A program made the position numbers and the translations under genes. DNA of 64,000 nt, taken from contig NZ_CP050855.1 in assembly GCF_000821185.2 (NCBI RefSeq), positions 1,488,001-1,552,000 of the forward strand, read 5' to 3'. This DNA is from Serratia symbiotica (lineage in GTDB: Bacteria; Pseudomonadota; Gammaproteobacteria; Enterobacterales; Enterobacteriaceae). This document shows, piece by piece, positions 42,016 to 53,889 of this stretch. Under the pieces are notes generated by a model. That model saw only the letters and a list, made by a program, of their open reading frames with translations, searched no databases and was not told where the DNA came from. Position 1 is the first letter of the stretch, and each line of letters starts with the position of its first letter.

Positions 42016-44750
42016 TGTGTTGCCTCCCGCAGATTTTCAACCGTTGCACCCACCAAAATCGGCGAGATCCCTGGCAAGCCAAGCGGCAAACCAACCTGGC
42101 CCTGAGCTAAGGTTGCGCTCAGGCGTACCGGCAGACGCAGCCACTGCCCTGCACAACTGAACTCCAACATGCTGCCAGTGTTAACGCCGAGCTGTGCGGC
42201 ATCGGCTGGGTTCACCATCACGTAGGCATCCGGCATGCGCTGCTGGATCACGCTGGAGCGCTGCGACATTTCATCGCTGCCGAACAGATGGTAGTAAGGC
42301 GCGACACGCCAACCGTCGATCGGGTTAAAAGCGGCAGGCACCTGGGTGAAATAGTTCAGGCTACCCTCCCCCGCTTCGATCAAGCGCACGCCCGGATCGC
42401 CATGGCGTAGCTTGCCGCCCACTTCGGCCTGGAACTTGTTCCAGGCCTGCGGTGAGTTCCAGCCTGGTGCCCAAGCGAACGGGATCTGTTGACGATCGGC
42501 CAGCGGGCTGTTGTTACCTTCCATCGAGAAGGCGAACATGGAGTCTTTATCCTGCGGCTGACGCGGTTCATGCACGCTGATGTTGGCACGCATGGCGGTA
42601 CGGCCGCTGGATCGATGCGGAGAGCGCGCCAGTTTCTGCCCGCGAATGCGGAAGCTCGCATCCGGCGCAGCATCGACGATACCCTGTAGCTGCGGCAAGG
42701 CGGCGACGCAAGCAGCGATGACGTCATCAAGCTGCGTCCAGTCCACGTGGCAGTTGGTGTAGGTGGCGTGCAGCGCATGCATCCAGCGCCAACTTTCCAG
42801 CATCAGGGTGAACTGATTCTTTTTGGCATCATCGTAGTAAGCCGGATCGTACACTTGGAAAAAGCGCTGCGCACGACCCTCCTGGTTGATCAGCGTGCCA
42901 TCGCTCTCGGCGAAGCTGGCCGCCGAGAGGATCAGGTTGGCCTTGTCCATGATGGCGGTGCGCTGATGGTCGGCGACGATCAGGTTGCTGACCTCGGCCA
43001 GCGCCGCGTTCACTTGCGCCACCGGCGCATGGCGATAGAGATCGTTCTCCATCACGATGGCGGTATCAGCCGCGCCACTGATCAATTGCTCTAAAGCCTG
43101 ATCGAGTGAACCGCCGCCGATCATTGCCAGCCCCATGCTGTTGGCGGCACCCGCCACGAAGGTGATGCCGACGTCAGCTCCACGGCCTTTCAACGCTTTG
43201 GCGATGTTCGCCGCCGCTTCGATGATGGCTTCGCTGCCGGCGTTGCTGCCGGTGATGATCAACGGTTTGCGGGCATCAGTCAGCGCCTGCACGATGATGT
43301 CGACTTTCTTGTTCAGGCCATCAGCCAGGTCGTTCACTGCCGGTGCGGCGTTGTCCAGCGCATGCGCAATGGCAAAACCAAGGCGTGCCTGCTCGTCTAC
43401 TGGCGCGCGGTAGTTCCAGGCAGCGACGTCGTCTAGGCGAGTGTTATCCACATTGGTGGTGAACAGCGGGTATTTGGCCTGCTGGCCAATGTTCTGCACC
43501 GCTGCGATCTGCCAGTCGGCAACGCGCTGCGCCGCCGCCATCGCCCGTGCCTTGCCCTTAACGGCCTGGCGTACCGACAGCGCGATGCGCGCACCGGTTT
43601 GTGTCAGGTCTTCACCCAGCACCAGCACCGCGTCGTACTCTTCGATTTCGCGCAGTGCCGGAGTGTGAATGCCGCCGTTTTTCAGCACTTTCAGCATCAG
43701 CGCCAAGCGCGACTGTTCGGCCTGAGCGATGCCGGTATAGTAGTTCTCAGCACCGACCAGTTCACGCAGCGCGAAGTTGCTTTCCAGGCTGGCACGCGGC
43801 GAACCAATGCCGATGGTTTTTTTCGCCTGACGCAGAATATCTGTAGCACCCTGCATCGCCTGTTCAGCGTTTAAGGTGATCCAGTCGTTACCACGTAACT
43901 GCTGCGGTTGACGCGGACGATCCTGGCGGTTGACATAGCCGTAACCGAAACGGCCACGATCGCACAAGAAATAGTAGTTTACGCTACCGTTGTAGCGGTT
44001 TTCGATGCGGCGCAGTTCACCATAGCGCTCACCTGGGCTGGTATTACAGCCAATGCTGCACTGCTGGCAGATGCTTGGCGCAAACTGCATATCCCATTTG
44101 CGGTTGTAGCGTTCGGAGTGGGTTTTGTCAGTGAATACGCCGGTTGGGCAGACTTCCACCAGGTTGCCGGAGAACTCGCTTTCCAGCGTGCCGCTTTCGG
44201 TACGGCCGAAGTAGACGTTGTCGTGCGCACCATAGACGCCGAAGTCGGTGCCATCCGCATAATCTTTGTAGTAACGCACGCAGCGGTAGCAGGCAATGCA
44301 GCGGTTCATCTCGTGCGAGATAAATGGCCCTAGTTCCTGATTGTTGTGGGTACGCTTGGTGAAACGGTATTTACGGAAGCTGTGGCCGGTCATTACTGTC
44401 ATGTCTTGTAGGTGGCAGTTACCGCCCTCTTCACAAACCGGACAGTCGTGCGGGTGGTTGGTCATCAACCACTCGACCACGCTTTCGCGGAACTGTTTCG
44501 CCTCACCATCGTCGATGGAGATAAAGGTTCCATCGGATGCCGGTGTCATACAAGACATTACCAAACGGCCACGCGTATCTTCCGCGTTTTGGTATTGCTT
44601 TACCGCACATTGGCGGCAAGCGCCGACGCTTCCCAGCGCCGGATGCCAGCAAAAATAAGGAATATCAAGGCCGAGAGAAAGGCAAGCCTGCAACAGGTTG
44701 TCCGCACCCTCTACATCGTATTCTTTGCCGTCTACATGAATCGTAGCCAT
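42012..44750 (-). CDS. nuoG: NADH-quinone oxidoreductase subunit G
   Basis: 912 residues. Peripheral-arm subunit with a 2Fe-2S ferredoxin domain ([20 protein letters not shown]) and 4Fe-4S clusters ([27 protein letters not shown]...CPTG). The extra N7 cluster motif CQQCSIGCN is followed by a molybdopterin-oxidoreductase-like domain without cofactor. Start MATIHVDG at 44750 has GGAAG 10 nt upstream; ATG 44759 is too close to that site. The frame extends farther upstream into repeat sequence without similarity. Confidence 0.97.
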   Translation of the reverse strand: MATIHVDGKEYDVEGADNLLQACLSLGLDIPYFCWHPALGSVGACRQCAVKQYQNAEDTRGRLVMSCMTPASDGTFISIDDGEAKQFRESVVEWLMTNHPHDCPVCEEGGNCHLQDMTVMTGHSFRKYRFTKRTHNNQELGPFISHEMNRCIACYRCVRYYKDYADGTDFGVYGAHDNVYFGRTESGTLESEFSGNLVEVCPTGVFTDKTHSERYNRKWDMQFAPSICQQCSIGCNTSPGERYGELRRIENRYNGSVNYYFLCDRGRFGYGYVNRQDRPRQPQQLRGNDWITLNAEQAMQGATDILRQAKKTIGIGSPRASLESNFALRELVGAENYYTGIAQAEQSRLALMLKVLKNGGIHTPALREIEEYDAVLVLGEDLTQTGARIALSVRQAVKGKARAMAAAQRVADWQIAAVQNIGQQAKYPLFTTNVDNTRLDDVAAWNYRAPVDEQARLGFAIAHALDNAAPAVNDLADGLNKKVDIIVQALTDARKPLIITGSNAGSEAIIEAAANIAKALKGRGADVGITFVAGAANSMGLAMIGGGSLDQALEQLISGAADTAIVMENDLYRHAPVAQVNAALAEVSNLIVADHQRTAIMDKANLILSAASFAESDGTLINQEGRAQRFFQVYDPAYYDDAKKNQFTLMLESWRWMHALHATYTNCHVDWTQLDDVIAACVAALPQLQGIVDAAPDASFRIRGQKLARSPHRSSGRTAMRANISVHEPRQPQDKDSMFAFSMEGNNSPLADRQQIPFAWAPGWNSPQAWNKFQAEVGGKLRHGDPGVRLIEAGEGSLNYFTQVPAAFNPIDGWRVAPYYHLFGSDEMSQRSSVIQQRMPDAYVMVNPADAAQLGVNTGSMLEFSCAGQWLRLPVRLSATLAQGQVGLPLGLPGISPILVGATVENLREATQ

Positions 44751-44789
44751 AGTCAGCATGCTTCCAGTTGGCCTGAAATAACCTTCATC

Positions 44790-44905
44790 CTTTACGTTGC
44801 TGCTGCGTTGGCTGCCTGTGTTCACACCGATCATTGAGTTCACTAAACTCCCGGCGTTTCCCTCAGTTGCCGTCTTGCTGCCACGTAAATGATGGGGCCA
44901 TTCTT
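44790..44905. repeat. Degenerate repeat type B in the nuoF-nuoG gap
   Basis: Contains GTTGCTGCTGCGTTGGCTGC and a TTGAGTTCACTAAACTC stem, then CAGTTGCCGTCTTGCTGCCA, resembling the repeat copies in the nuoL-nuoM gap and at 29751-29948. It lies within the operon between nuoF and nuoG; the gap is about 230 nt. Confidence 0.65.
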
Positions 44906-44981
44906 CAAGCGTTAATTATAAAATCTTTTTTAAGCGCAGCATTGAGATGCCCTATTTGACGCCTCTCATTTGCCTGAAGCG

Positions 44982-46331
44982 TTACCAACGTTGCTTCAGC
45001 AGATTATTCGGCTGAATGCCGCCAATCGCATGGGCGTGATTGCCATAGTGCTGAGCGGCAATGCCTGCTTCAAACTCTGCACGGAAATATTTAATCGCGC
45101 TTTGCAGTGGCTCTACGGCACCTGGCGCGTGGGCGCAGAAGGTTTTACCCGGTCCGAGGGAACGGCATAGCTGCTCAAGGGTTTCGATATCCCCCGGCCG
45201 CCCTTCGCCATTTTCCAGCGCGCGCAGGATCTTCACGCTCCACGGCAGGCCGTCGCGGCAGGGCGTACACCAGCCACAAGACTCGCGGGCGAAGAACTCT
45301 TCCAGGTTGCGCACCAGCGGCACCATGCCGATCTCATGGTCTACCGCCATCGCCAGCGCGGTGCCGAGACGGCTACCGGCTTTGCCGATCGCGCCATATT
45401 CCATCGGTAGATCGAGGTGTTCAGCGGTCAGGAAGTCGGTACCCGCACCGCCCGGTTGCCAGGCTTTAAAACGCAGACCCTCACGCATGCCGCCAGCGTA
45501 ATCCTCCAAGATCTCACGCGCTGTGGTACCGAACGGCAGTTCCCAGACGCCCGGATTTTTTACCCGGCCAGAGAAACCCATCAGCTTGGTGCCTTTATCT
45601 TCACTATTGGAAATACCGGTGTACCATGCCACGCCATTCGCCAGGATCGCCGGCACATTGCACAACGTTTCTACGTTGTTGACGCAAGTCGGTTTGCCCC
45701 ATGCGCCAGCAGAGGCCGGGAATGGCGGCTTGGAGCGTGGGTTGGCGCGGCGGCCTTCCAGAGAATTGATCAAGGCGGTTTCTTCACCGCAGATATAGCG
45801 GCCAGCACCGGTGTGAACCATCAGTTCGAAATCAAAACCAGTGCCGAGAATGTTCTTTCCCAAGTAGCCGGCGGCGGTGGCTTCCGTGATGGCGCGGCGC
45901 AGGTGCGCCGCCGCTTCGATGTACTCGCCGCGCAGGAAGATGTAACCGCGATAGGCTTTCAGCGCAAAGGCGGAGATCAGCATGCCTTCCACCAGCAGGT
46001 GCGGCAACTGCTCCATCAGCAAACGGTCTTTATAGGTACCCGGCTCCATTTCATCGGCATTACATAGTAGGTAACGGATGTTCATTGAGGGGTCTTTTGG
46101 CATCAGGCTCCATTTCATACCGGTGGAGAAACCTGCGCCGCCACGGCCTTTCAGCCCGGCGTCTTTCACCAGATTAACGATCTCATCCGGTGCCAGTTCC
46201 CTGAGGGCTTTCTCTGCACCAGCATAGCCGTTCTTGCTGCGATACTCATCCAACCACAGCGGCTGTTTGTCATCGCGCAACCGCCAGGTCAGCGGGTGTG
46301 TTTCGGGAGTGCGTATAATGTCTTTAATCAT
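44982..46331 (-). CDS. nuoF: NADH-quinone oxidoreductase subunit F (NADH/FMN binding)
   Basis: 449 residues (E. coli 445). Oxidises NADH and passes electrons through FMN. Glycine-rich nucleotide loop [10 protein letters not shown] at 62-71; FMN-binding [19 protein letters not shown] in the middle; cluster N3 ligands Cys352, 355, 358 (ESCGWCTPC) and Cys399. Overlaps nuoE by 4 nt. The C-terminal tail after Cys399 is somewhat different from E. coli. Confidence 0.98.
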   Translation of the reverse strand: MIKDIIRTPETHPLTWRLRDDKQPLWLDEYRSKNGYAGAEKALRELAPDEIVNLVKDAGLKGRGGAGFSTGMKWSLMPKDPSMNIRYLLCNADEMEPGTYKDRLLMEQLPHLLVEGMLISAFALKAYRGYIFLRGEYIEAAAHLRRAITEATAAGYLGKNILGTGFDFELMVHTGAGRYICGEETALINSLEGRRANPRSKPPFPASAGAWGKPTCVNNVETLCNVPAILANGVAWYTGISNSEDKGTKLMGFSGRVKNPGVWELPFGTTAREILEDYAGGMREGLRFKAWQPGGAGTDFLTAEHLDLPMEYGAIGKAGSRLGTALAMAVDHEIGMVPLVRNLEEFFARESCGWCTPCRDGLPWSVKILRALENGEGRPGDIETLEQLCRSLGPGKTFCAHAPGAVEPLQSAIKYFRAEFEAGIAAQHYGNHAHAIGGIQPNNLLKQRW

Positions 46332-46879
46332 TGATACTGCTCCAGTAGCGTCTCGATATCTTCAGGCTTTAGCTGACTGTGTGTGTCCTCATCAATCATC
46401 ATGGTCGGCCCTTTATCGCAGTTGCCCAAGCAGCAGGTCGGCAGCAGAGTGAAGCGGCCATCAACAGTGGTTTGACCCGGCTTGATGTTCAGCTTCTGTT
46501 CTATCGCGGCCTGAATACCCTGATAACCGGTGATATGACAAACAACGCTGTCACAATAACGGATCACATGACGCCCTACCGGCTGACGGAAAATCTGGCT
46601 ATAGAATGTGGCCACGCCTTCTACATCGCTGGCAGGAATGCCTAACACTTGCGCGATGGCGTAAATCGCACCGTCTGGAACCCAGCCGCGCTTCTTCTGC
46701 ACAATTTTCAGCGCTTCGATAGACGCGGCGCGCGGATCTTCGTAATGGTGCTTTTCATGCTCGATCGCATCACGTTCTTCCGCACTCAGTTCAAACGCAC
46801 CAGCGCCGCTCTGAGGAGTGGCTGCATTGATAGGCTTAAGCGCATCGTTGACTGCGTGATTGTCTTTTTGAGAGTGCAT
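46328..46879 (-). CDS. nuoE: NADH-quinone oxidoreductase subunit E (2Fe-2S)
   Basis: 183 residues (E. coli 166; the extra length is N-terminal). Thioredoxin-like fold binding cluster N1a, with ligands in [12 protein letters not shown] and [14 protein letters not shown]. Helical N-terminal domain [20 protein letters not shown] contacts NuoF. Starts 2 nt after the nuoC(D) stop. Confidence 0.97.
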   Translation of the reverse strand: MHSQKDNHAVNDALKPINAATPQSGAGAFELSAEERDAIEHEKHHYEDPRAASIEALKIVQKKRGWVPDGAIYAIAQVLGIPASDVEGVATFYSQIFRQPVGRHVIRYCDSVVCHITGYQGIQAAIEQKLNIKPGQTTVDGRFTLLPTCCLGNCDKGPTMMIDEDTHSQLKPEDIETLLEQYQ

Positions 46880-46881
46880 AG

Positions 46882-48678
46882 TTAGCGGTCCACATCTGAC
46901 ATGACAAAATCGATACTACCCAGATAAACGATCAGGTCGGAGACCAGGCTGCCACGGATCACCGCCGGTATTTGCTGTAGGTGCGCAAAGCTTGGCGTAC
47001 GTACCCGGGTGCGGTAGCTCATGGTGCTGCCGTCACTGGTCAGGTAGTAGCTGTTGATCCCTTTGGTGGCTTCGATCATCTGGAATGATTCGTTGGCTGG
47101 CATCACCGGCCCCCAGGAAACTTGCAAGAAGTGGGTGATCAGCGTTTCGATATGCTGCAACGTGCGCTCTTTCGGCGGTGGCGTGGTCAGTGGGTGATCG
47201 GCCTTGAACGGGCCTGCCGGCATGTTGTTCAGGCATTGTTCGAGGATACGCAGGCTCTGGCGCAGTTCTTCCACCTTCAGCATCACGCGGGTGTAGCAGT
47301 CGCTGTGGCCGTCGCCAACCGGAATTTCAAAGTCGAAATTCTCATAACCGGAATACGGACGCCATTTGCGCACGTCGAACTCGATGCCAGTGGCGCGCAG
47401 GCCTGCGCCAGTGACGCCCCACTCCAACGCTTCTTTAGCGTTATAAGACGCCACTCCCACGGAACGGCCTTTCAAGATACTGTTCTTGAGTGCCGCCTTG
47501 ACGTAGGAATCCAGGCGTTTCGGCATCCACTCAAGAAACTCGCGCAGCAGGCGATCCCAGCCGCGTGGCAGGTCATGCGCCACGCCACCAATGCGGAACC
47601 AAGCCGGGTGCATGCGGAAACCGGTTATCGCTTCCACCAGATCGTAGATTTTCTGACGATCGGTAAAGGCGAAGAACACGGGAGTCATGGCACCGACGTC
47701 CTGAATGAAGGTGCTGATGTACAGCAGGTGGCTGTTGATGCGGAACAGTTCGGACAGCATCACGCGGATGGTATCAACACGCGCCGGCACCTCGATGCCT
47801 GCCAACTTTTCAACCGCCAGCACGTAAGGCATCTCATTCACACAGCCGCCGAGATACTCAATGCGGTCGGTGAACGGAATGTAGCTGTGCCAAGACTGAC
47901 GCTCACCCATCTTCTCGGCACCGCGATGGTGGTAGCCGATGTCAGGTACGCAGTCGATGATCTCTTCGCCGTCCAGTTGCAAGATGATGCGAAATGCCCC
48001 GTGTGCCGAGGGGTGATTTGGGCCAAGGTTGAGGAACATGAAATCCTCGTTCTCGGTGCCACGTTTCATGCCCCAGTCTTCCGGCTTAAAGGTCAGTGCT
48101 TCCATTTCCAGATCTTCTTTCTGTTTGGTCAACACGAAAGGATCGAACTCGGTGGCACGTGCCGGGTAGTCTTTACGTAGCGGGTGACCCTCCCAGGTTT
48201 GGGGCATCATGATGCGCGTCAGGTGCGGGTGCCCATCAAAGGTGATACCGAACATTTCCCAGGTTTCGCGCTCATACCAATTGGCATTCGGGAATACCTT
48301 GGTGGCAGTGGCCACATGCAGGTCTTTTTCAGACAACGCCACTTTCAGCATGATGTCGCGGTTGCGTTCAATAGAAATGAGATGATAGAAAACAGAAAAA
48401 TCCGCAGCAGGCAAACCATCGCGGTGGGTGCGAAGACGCTCGTCCACGCCATGCAGATCGAACAGCATGACGTAAGGCTTCGGCTGTTTTCTCAGAAACG
48501 TCATGACTTCCAGCAACTGGTCAGGTTTGACCCATACCACAGGTATTCCGGTACGGGTGGGCTGAATAGTGAAGGCTTCCGGCCCAAAACGGTTGCACAG
48601 TTCGCCGATCACCGGATCGTCAAGATGATCTCGGGTTTGCCAGGCAGACAAGGCGTCGTGCGTCGTTAAATCTGTCAT
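46882..48678 (-). CDS. nuoC: NADH-quinone oxidoreductase fused subunits C and D
   Basis: 598 residues. As in other enterobacteria NuoC (30-kDa, about 1-190; [19 protein letters not shown]) and NuoD (49-kDa, about 210-598) are one chain. The D part holds the quinone-site region [12 protein letters not shown] (conserved His) and [14 protein letters not shown], and ends [15 protein letters not shown] 48678 (MTDLTTHD) is chosen to match E. coli; a GTG at 48693 gives five more residues and cannot be excluded. Confidence 0.97.
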   Translation of the reverse strand: MTDLTTHDALSAWQTRDHLDDPVIGELCNRFGPEAFTIQPTRTGIPVVWVKPDQLLEVMTFLRKQPKPYVMLFDLHGVDERLRTHRDGLPAADFSVFYHLISIERNRDIMLKVALSEKDLHVATATKVFPNANWYERETWEMFGITFDGHPHLTRIMMPQTWEGHPLRKDYPARATEFDPFVLTKQKEDLEMEALTFKPEDWGMKRGTENEDFMFLNLGPNHPSAHGAFRIILQLDGEEIIDCVPDIGYHHRGAEKMGERQSWHSYIPFTDRIEYLGGCVNEMPYVLAVEKLAGIEVPARVDTIRVMLSELFRINSHLLYISTFIQDVGAMTPVFFAFTDRQKIYDLVEAITGFRMHPAWFRIGGVAHDLPRGWDRLLREFLEWMPKRLDSYVKAALKNSILKGRSVGVASYNAKEALEWGVTGAGLRATGIEFDVRKWRPYSGYENFDFEIPVGDGHSDCYTRVMLKVEELRQSLRILEQCLNNMPAGPFKADHPLTTPPPKERTLQHIETLITHFLQVSWGPVMPANESFQMIEATKGINSYYLTSDGSTMSYRTRVRTPSFAHLQQIPAVIRGSLVSDLIVYLGSIDFVMSDVDR

Positions 48679-48768
48679 AATTTTTTTCACCACACTAAAG
48701 GGTCATTTCGCCGCAAGTTTTACTTTTCGCTGTGTTAACCAATAGCGCACACTACTCAGATGGACGTC

Positions 48769-49443
48769 TTAAATCTCGTCAGGCGTGCGAAGGTGGGTTA
48801 CCGCAATCCGCTCGCCGCGTTTACGCTCTCTTTCAGACTGCATGTTGGCGCGGTAAACGCCCTGATCGCCGACTACCCACGACATCGGGCGGCGTTCTTT
48901 GCCAATGGATTCTTGCAGCAGCATCAGCGCCTGCATGTATGCTTCTGGACGTGGCGGGCAACCGGGAATATACACGTCAACCGGCAGGAATTTGTCCACG
49001 CCTTGCACCACGGAATAGATATCGTACATGCCGCCGGAGTTAGCACAGGCACCCATTGAGATTACCCATTTCGGTTCCAGCATCTGCTCGTACAGGCGCT
49101 GAATGACCGGAGCCATTTTGGTGAAACAGGTGCCAGCCACCACCATCAGGTCAGCCTGACGTGGCGATGCACGCAATACTTCTGCACCGAAACGCGCCAC
49201 ATCATGAACAGCGGTAAACGAGGTCACCATCTCCACGTAACAGCATGAAAGGCCGAAGTTATACGGCCAAATAGAGTTTTTACGCCCCCAATTCACCATG
49301 TCATGCAACGCATGTTCGAGTTTACCCATGTAAACTGTACGATGAACCTGTTGTTCCAAGGGATCGGCGACGATCTCCTGTTTTTGCAGGGGATAACGGT
49401 CATTCTCACCGTTCGGCTCTATGCGGGTGAGCGTATAATCCAT
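48769..49443 (-). CDS. nuoB: NADH-quinone oxidoreductase subunit B (cluster N2)
   Basis: 224 residues. Binds the terminal 4Fe-4S cluster N2 next to the quinone. Ligands: tandem Cys67-Cys68 (GLSCCYVEM), Cys133 ([10 protein letters not shown]) and Cys162 ([11 protein letters not shown]). It lies 29 nt after nuoA and about 90 nt before nuoC. Confidence 0.98.
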   Translation of the reverse strand: MDYTLTRIEPNGENDRYPLQKQEIVADPLEQQVHRTVYMGKLEHALHDMVNWGRKNSIWPYNFGLSCCYVEMVTSFTAVHDVARFGAEVLRASPRQADLMVVAGTCFTKMAPVIQRLYEQMLEPKWVISMGACANSGGMYDIYSVVQGVDKFLPVDVYIPGCPPRPEAYMQALMLLQESIGKERRPMSWVVGDQGVYRANMQSERERKRGERIAVTHLRTPDEI

Positions 49444-49472
49444 CTTAATGCCTCGTTTTTAAACACAAATGA

Positions 49473-49910
49473 CTACTGCGGATGACTGTTAGAGTTAGTG
49501 ATGGTGCCGGGTTTGCTCTGGCGCTTGGAACGCGCTGGCGTCCAATCCAATGCGCCGATGCGCGCCAGATACACCAAGCCCGCCAATAGCACCAAAATGA
49601 AAATGGCAGCTTCGATAAAGCCTACCCAACCACTCTCGCGGATCGAGGCCGACCAGGCATACAGGTATAAGGCTTCAACATCAAAAATAACGAAGAACAT
49701 AGCCACCAGGTAAAACTTGGCGGATAGACGCATGTGCGCCGTACCCACCGCATCGATCCCGGATTCAAACGGGGTGTGTTTGGCGCGCGCCTGCGCCCTC
49801 CCGCCCAGAAAGAAAGCACCTAGCAGCATTAAGCTGCAAAGCCCAATCGCTACGACAAGAAATACGGCGAACGCCCAGTGATGAGCGATAACTTCAGTGG
49901 CTGTTGACAT
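49473..49910 (-). CDS. nuoA: NADH-quinone oxidoreductase subunit A
   Basis: 145 residues. Three TM helices; the loop [21 protein letters not shown] between helices 1 and 2 is the conserved part that shapes the quinone site, and [12 protein letters not shown] carries conserved Asp/Glu residues of helix 2. First gene of the operon nuoA-N, which runs to 34565 without a break. Confidence 0.97.
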   Translation of the reverse strand: MSTATEVIAHHWAFAVFLVVAIGLCSLMLLGAFFLGGRAQARAKHTPFESGIDAVGTAHMRLSAKFYLVAMFFVIFDVEALYLYAWSASIRESGWVGFIEAAIFILVLLAGLVYLARIGALDWTPARSKRQSKPGTITNSNSHPQ

Positions 49911-50519
49911 TCTCTATGCTTACTCATCAAAAGTGGCGTCGATCACTCTGCTAATGAACTGGCAGTTAGTGCACCACATCGATTCAAGGGAAGGATAAAT
50001 TAACCACACAAACAAACTGTTTTACAGCGAGCTAGGCAGCATTTTACTGTGGGCTTTTTACTCCTGTTTACAACCTTTTGTCAACTTTAGCAAAAGTAAC
50101 CACATTTTTGTTTACATAGTCACCATTACATTAACATTTAATGCCTCGAATTCAAGCTAAATCGTGCCAGCTAATTTTTTTTAGCAACATATAGATATGA
50201 AAAACAGAGCTATTCTCGTTTTACTATACCACCATTATCTCAGAAATATCCCAATATTCCACTCATAAACTAAGGGTATGCTTTGATCTAGGATAGACTT
50301 TTAGCATAAATCCTCAAAAAAAGTGTGTGAATTTAACAATTTTTTTAAGTTCAGCACCATCCCGCCCTCATTGCCCTTATTAAGAAACGGTAAAACATGT
50401 TTATACCGAAAAACCGCGTTTCAATGACAACAAAAACCAAAAAAATAACCAACCTATAATAATTTACAAACAAACTATAAACAAAACCACTAAAAATACA
50501 CTTTTATCGAGCTAGAGCC
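49911..50519 (-). promoter_or_regulatory. nuo operon upstream region
   Basis: About 610 nt of AT-rich sequence between nuoA and the lrhA terminator, without a recognisable gene. In E. coli the nuo promoter region is similarly long and regulated by ArcA, NarL, Fis and IHF. I could not place individual sites with confidence. Confidence 0.55.
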
Positions 50520-50547
50520 AAAAAAAAACCTCTGCCGAAGCAAAGGC
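50520..50547 (-). terminator. lrhA terminator
   Basis: On the minus strand CCTTTGC-TTCG-GCAGAGG is followed by a run of at least eight T. The stable TTCG tetraloop and T-tract make a standard terminator, 53 nt after the lrhA stop. Confidence 0.9.
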
Positions 50548-50599
50548 TGTCTCATTCAGATTGAACGCGCTCAGGCGTTATTCTTGTTCGTCAACCCAG

Positions 50600-51538
50600 T
50601 TAAAGGTCACCTTCATCAACCAAACTAACATCATCCGGCATGGCTTCGCCCTGCCGGATGATGTTATAGCTGTCGCTGCTCCCCTGCATCGCATTGAAGA
50701 TCACCTTCGCCAGTTCGCTGCTACACTGGGCGTCTTTGCACAAGACATACTGGGTATCCGGCAACGGTGGTAAGCCCTCCACTGCCCCCAGCACCCGCAG
50801 GTCGGGAGTCATCATTTCGATCGGCCGTGTGGTGATACCCAAGCCAGCCTTACAGGCTACGCGAACAGCGGACAGAGTCGAAGCCACATAGACAATACGC
50901 CATGGAATGCCCGCCTGATCCAGATGTTGGATCGCTATAACGCGGAATGAGCTAGGCTCATCCATCACCACCAATGGAATAGGTTCACCGGTCTGGTAAT
51001 GATAATCCGCCGCGCAATACCACAGTGTCGGCGAAGTGCGCAGCACAATATGCGGTTGATCCTCGGTATGTGCCGTAGTGATCGCCAGGTCAACCTCGCC
51101 ATCTTTCAGCATATCCACCATCTGCGGGCTACGTTTCACCCGCACGTCAATCGCCAACTTGGGGTAAATCGAGGTCACGCGGTTCAGCAGGAAAGGCAAA
51201 ATGGTATCAGCGGTATCATCCGAAGCACCAATAGTCAGAACACCTTTTATATCGTTGTATATCAGAGAAGCACAGGCTTCATCGTTAAAACGCAGGATTT
51301 TCCTGGCGTAGCCGAGAAGTTGAATACCCTGTTCTGTCAATAACTTGTTGCGTCCATGGCGAGCAAACAGCTCTTTGCCAACCAGTTGCTCTAACCGTTG
51401 CATTTGTTGGCTGACTGCTGACTGAGTGCGACAAACAGCGACGGCCGCCGCCGCAAAGGTGTTCAAATCAGCAACAGCAACAAAGGTTCTTAGCAGATCG
51501 AGGTCGAGATTAAGTGTTTGACGATTTACAGTTATCAT
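50600..51538 (-). CDS. lrhA: LysR-type regulator LrhA (HexA/HexS family)
   Basis: 312 residues. N-terminal winged helix-turn-helix ([20 protein letters not shown] through [21 protein letters not shown]), then a substrate-binding domain. Orthologues repress motility in E. coli, and HexS represses secondary metabolite and exoenzyme production in S. marcescens. Located between nuo and alaA as in E. coli. A long AT-rich upstream region with a dyad (51929-51956) suggests complex control, including the autoregulation known for the family. Confidence 0.95.
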   Translation of the reverse strand: MITVNRQTLNLDLDLLRTFVAVADLNTFAAAAVAVCRTQSAVSQQMQRLEQLVGKELFARHGRNKLLTEQGIQLLGYARKILRFNDEACASLIYNDIKGVLTIGASDDTADTILPFLLNRVTSIYPKLAIDVRVKRSPQMVDMLKDGEVDLAITTAHTEDQPHIVLRTSPTLWYCAADYHYQTGEPIPLVVMDEPSSFRVIAIQHLDQAGIPWRIVYVASTLSAVRVACKAGLGITTRPIEMMTPDLRVLGAVEGLPPLPDTQYVLCKDAQCSSELAKVIFNAMQGSSDSYNIIRQGEAMPDDVSLVDEGDL

Positions 51539-52392
51539 AGTGTATTCTTCACTTTTTTTTAAATTCTAATTTACCCACTACCCTGGTGTGTATCTCAGGC
51601 ATCGTTGAATAGTAACGACTCCTGCTTTATGACATTACTCTACTCATTAGAAGAGGGCAAAAGATTACTTATATTTCGTTACATCTGACGTTTTTTAAAA
51701 TGTGTTCTATCGAAATTGCTTGTACAAAGCAGGAGCTTAATACGAGTAAAAATGTTTGATTCTTAACAAACTGAAAATTTCACTCATGCTTGCGCCCAAT
51801 TCCCACTTCATTCGCATGACAGCAACACCCGCATACCATGTGAGGAGACTCGGCTTTCCGTCAATAAATATAAGCTGGGTTTGAGGTATCACATAGTATC
51901 TAATCATCTGACTATAATGAATTCAATTGATAATATTCATTACAGTGAGTATTATCACGAAAGTTAATTAAGAGTTTCTTAAGTTAAAGGTAATGTATTA
52001 TTAATGCAGTTAACTACTTTCACTATTATGATTTGCTTAACAACAATCTGCTATCAGACTACTCCGGTATTATCATTTCTTCACAGTTATCTGATGCAAT
52101 CCTGGCTCTCTGCTCAGCACCTGGATGCTCGTAAAACGCCGTAGCGAAAATAAACGGCTACATCACGTTTGCAATTCAACATAAAATGACAAAATCATGG
52201 CAAAACAAGCCATGTAAATCAAAATGAAGTTTTGCCTTGTTTATCATCACTAAAATATCCCTTCGCGCCCTGTGTTGGCACCAAAGACATGTGCAACGCT
52301 TCAAAAACATCAGCGCCAGTAGTACATTAGGTGGTTTGCGCTGTTCCACAGTAACAACGCCCTATCCCAGTAAGTAAAAGGTTCAACTTCCT
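51539..52392. promoter_or_regulatory. Long AT-rich divergent region between lrhA and alaA
   Basis: 854 nt without a gene on either strand that I can support. It contains an imperfect 28-bp dyad at 51929-51956. Such AT content is typical of H-NS-bound regulatory regions; that is inference. Confidence 0.55.
51929..51956. repeat. Imperfect dyad upstream of lrhA (possible operator)
   Basis: GATAATATTCA at 51929-51939 and TGAGTATTATC at 51946-51956 are inverted repeats with one mismatch around a 6-nt spacer. It lies about 390 nt upstream of the lrhA start and 437 nt before alaA. The size suits a dimeric regulator; which one is unknown. Confidence 0.45.
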
Positions 52393-53607
52393 ATGTCACC
52401 CATTGAGAAATCCAGCAAATTGGACAACGTCTGTTATGACATTCGCGGCCCGGTGCTCAAAGAAGCTAAACGTCTTGAGGAAGAAGGCAATAATGTCCTG
52501 AAACTGAACATCGGTAACCCTGCCCCGTTCGGCTTCGATGCTCCAGACGAAATCCTGGTTGATGTGCTGCGCAATCTGCCTACTGCGCAAGGTTATTGTG
52601 ATTCCAAAGGGCTTTTTTCGGCACGTAAGGCGATCATGCAGCACTACCAAGCGCGCAATATGCGTGACGTTACCGTTGAGGATATCTACATTGGCAACGG
52701 CGTATCCGAGTTGATCGTCCAATCCATGCAGGCACTGCTCAACACTGGTGATGAAATGCTGGTGCCAGCACCCGATTACCCACTGTGGACCGCAGCAGTG
52801 TCGCTGTCCGGTGGCAAGGCGGTACATTACCTGTGTGACGAGCAGGCCGGTTGGTTCCCGGATTTGGACGACATCATCAGCAAGATCACCCCACGCACCC
52901 GTGGCATTGTGATCATCAACCCGAATAACCCAACCGGCGCAGTCTATAGCAAAGCCTTGCTGGAGCAGATCGTCGAGATCGCCCGTCTGCATAATCTGCT
53001 CATCTTTTCCGACGAGATTTACGACAAAATCCTGTATGACGAGGCTGAGCACCATTCGATCGCCGCGCTGGCACCCGATCTACTGACTGTTACTTTTAAC
53101 GGCTTGTCGAAGACTTATCGCGTGGCGGGCTTTCGCCAAGGTTGGATGGTGCTTAACGGGCCGAAGAAACAGGCCAAGGGTTACATCGAAGGGTTGGAAA
53201 TGCTGGCCTCAATGCGCCTGTGCGCCAACGTGCCGATGCAACATGCCATCCAGACCGCGTTGGGTGGCTACCAAAGCATCAGCGAATTCATTCAGCCCGG
53301 CGGCCGGCTATATGAACAACGCAACCGCACCTGGGAAATGCTCAACGATATCCCCGGCGTCTCCTGCGTGAAACCGCAAGGTGCGCTGTACCTGTTCCCG
53401 CGCATCGACACCAAACGTTTCAACATCCACGACGACCAAAAAATGGTGCTTGACCTGCTGCTGCAAGAAAAGGTGCTGTTGGTGCAAGGCAGCGCATTCA
53501 ATTGGCCGTATCCAGACCACCTGCGCATCGTCACGCTACCCCGCGTGGATGAGTTAGAAATGGCGATCGGCAAATTAAGCCATTTCCTGGAAAACTACCG
53601 GCAGTAA
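52393..53607 (+). CDS. alaA: Alanine aminotransferase AlaA
   Basis: 404 residues. PLP-dependent fold-type I aminotransferase (glutamate-pyruvate); the main alanine-forming enzyme in E. coli. Signatures: NPNNPTGAVYS at 176-186, SDEIYDKILYD, and the PLP-binding Lys240 in FNGLSKTYRVAGFRQGW. C-terminal Arg in HLRIVTLPR binds the carboxylate. Start ATG 52393 matches E. coli, and no strong ribosome site is seen. Confidence 0.96.
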   Translation: MSPIEKSSKLDNVCYDIRGPVLKEAKRLEEEGNNVLKLNIGNPAPFGFDAPDEILVDVLRNLPTAQGYCDSKGLFSARKAIMQHYQARNMRDVTVEDIYIGNGVSELIVQSMQALLNTGDEMLVPAPDYPLWTAAVSLSGGKAVHYLCDEQAGWFPDLDDIISKITPRTRGIVIINPNNPTGAVYSKALLEQIVEIARLHNLLIFSDEIYDKILYDEAEHHSIAALAPDLLTVTFNGLSKTYRVAGFRQGWMVLNGPKKQAKGYIEGLEMLASMRLCANVPMQHAIQTALGGYQSISEFIQPGGRLYEQRNRTWEMLNDIPGVSCVKPQGALYLFPRIDTKRFNIHDDQKMVLDLLLQEKVLLVQGSAFNWPYPDHLRIVTLPRVDELEMAIGKLSHFLENYRQ

Positions 53608-53624
53608 AAACGAGCACACTCTGG

Positions 53625-53800
53625 CAATGGCTGAAATACTTCGAGACGCATCTAGGCGGCCACTGAGCGACAGATCGGTCTGGAACGGATTTGAACAGCG
53701 CTGGCCCGTAAGATGAGCCTCAAGGATGAGGCGCATTATCCCCATAAGCATAGATAACTCCGTGACCAGGGAGATAAATCTGTCGAGAGCAGACTTGAAC
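53625..53800. repeat. Degenerate repeat type B between alaA and yfbR
   Basis: Shares GATTTGAACAGCGCT, CAAGGATGAGG and flanking pattern with the copy at 29751-29948; its inner part is shuffled. It fills most of the 280-nt gap between alaA and yfbR. Confidence 0.6.
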
Positions 53801-53889
53801 GCGGTTTGCAGTGTGAAGGATATTTGCATAACCCGCCAGCACTGCTCACAATGACACCTTCACATTTGCCGTTGTAGATAGAGACAATC

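Noticed and set aside
47122..48180. 352-codon plus-strand open frame
   Set aside because: Shadow of the nuoC(D) fusion gene; no ribosome site and no recognisable domains.
46882..48678. Fused nuoC-nuoD as a novelty
   Set aside because: This fusion is the normal state in enterobacteria.
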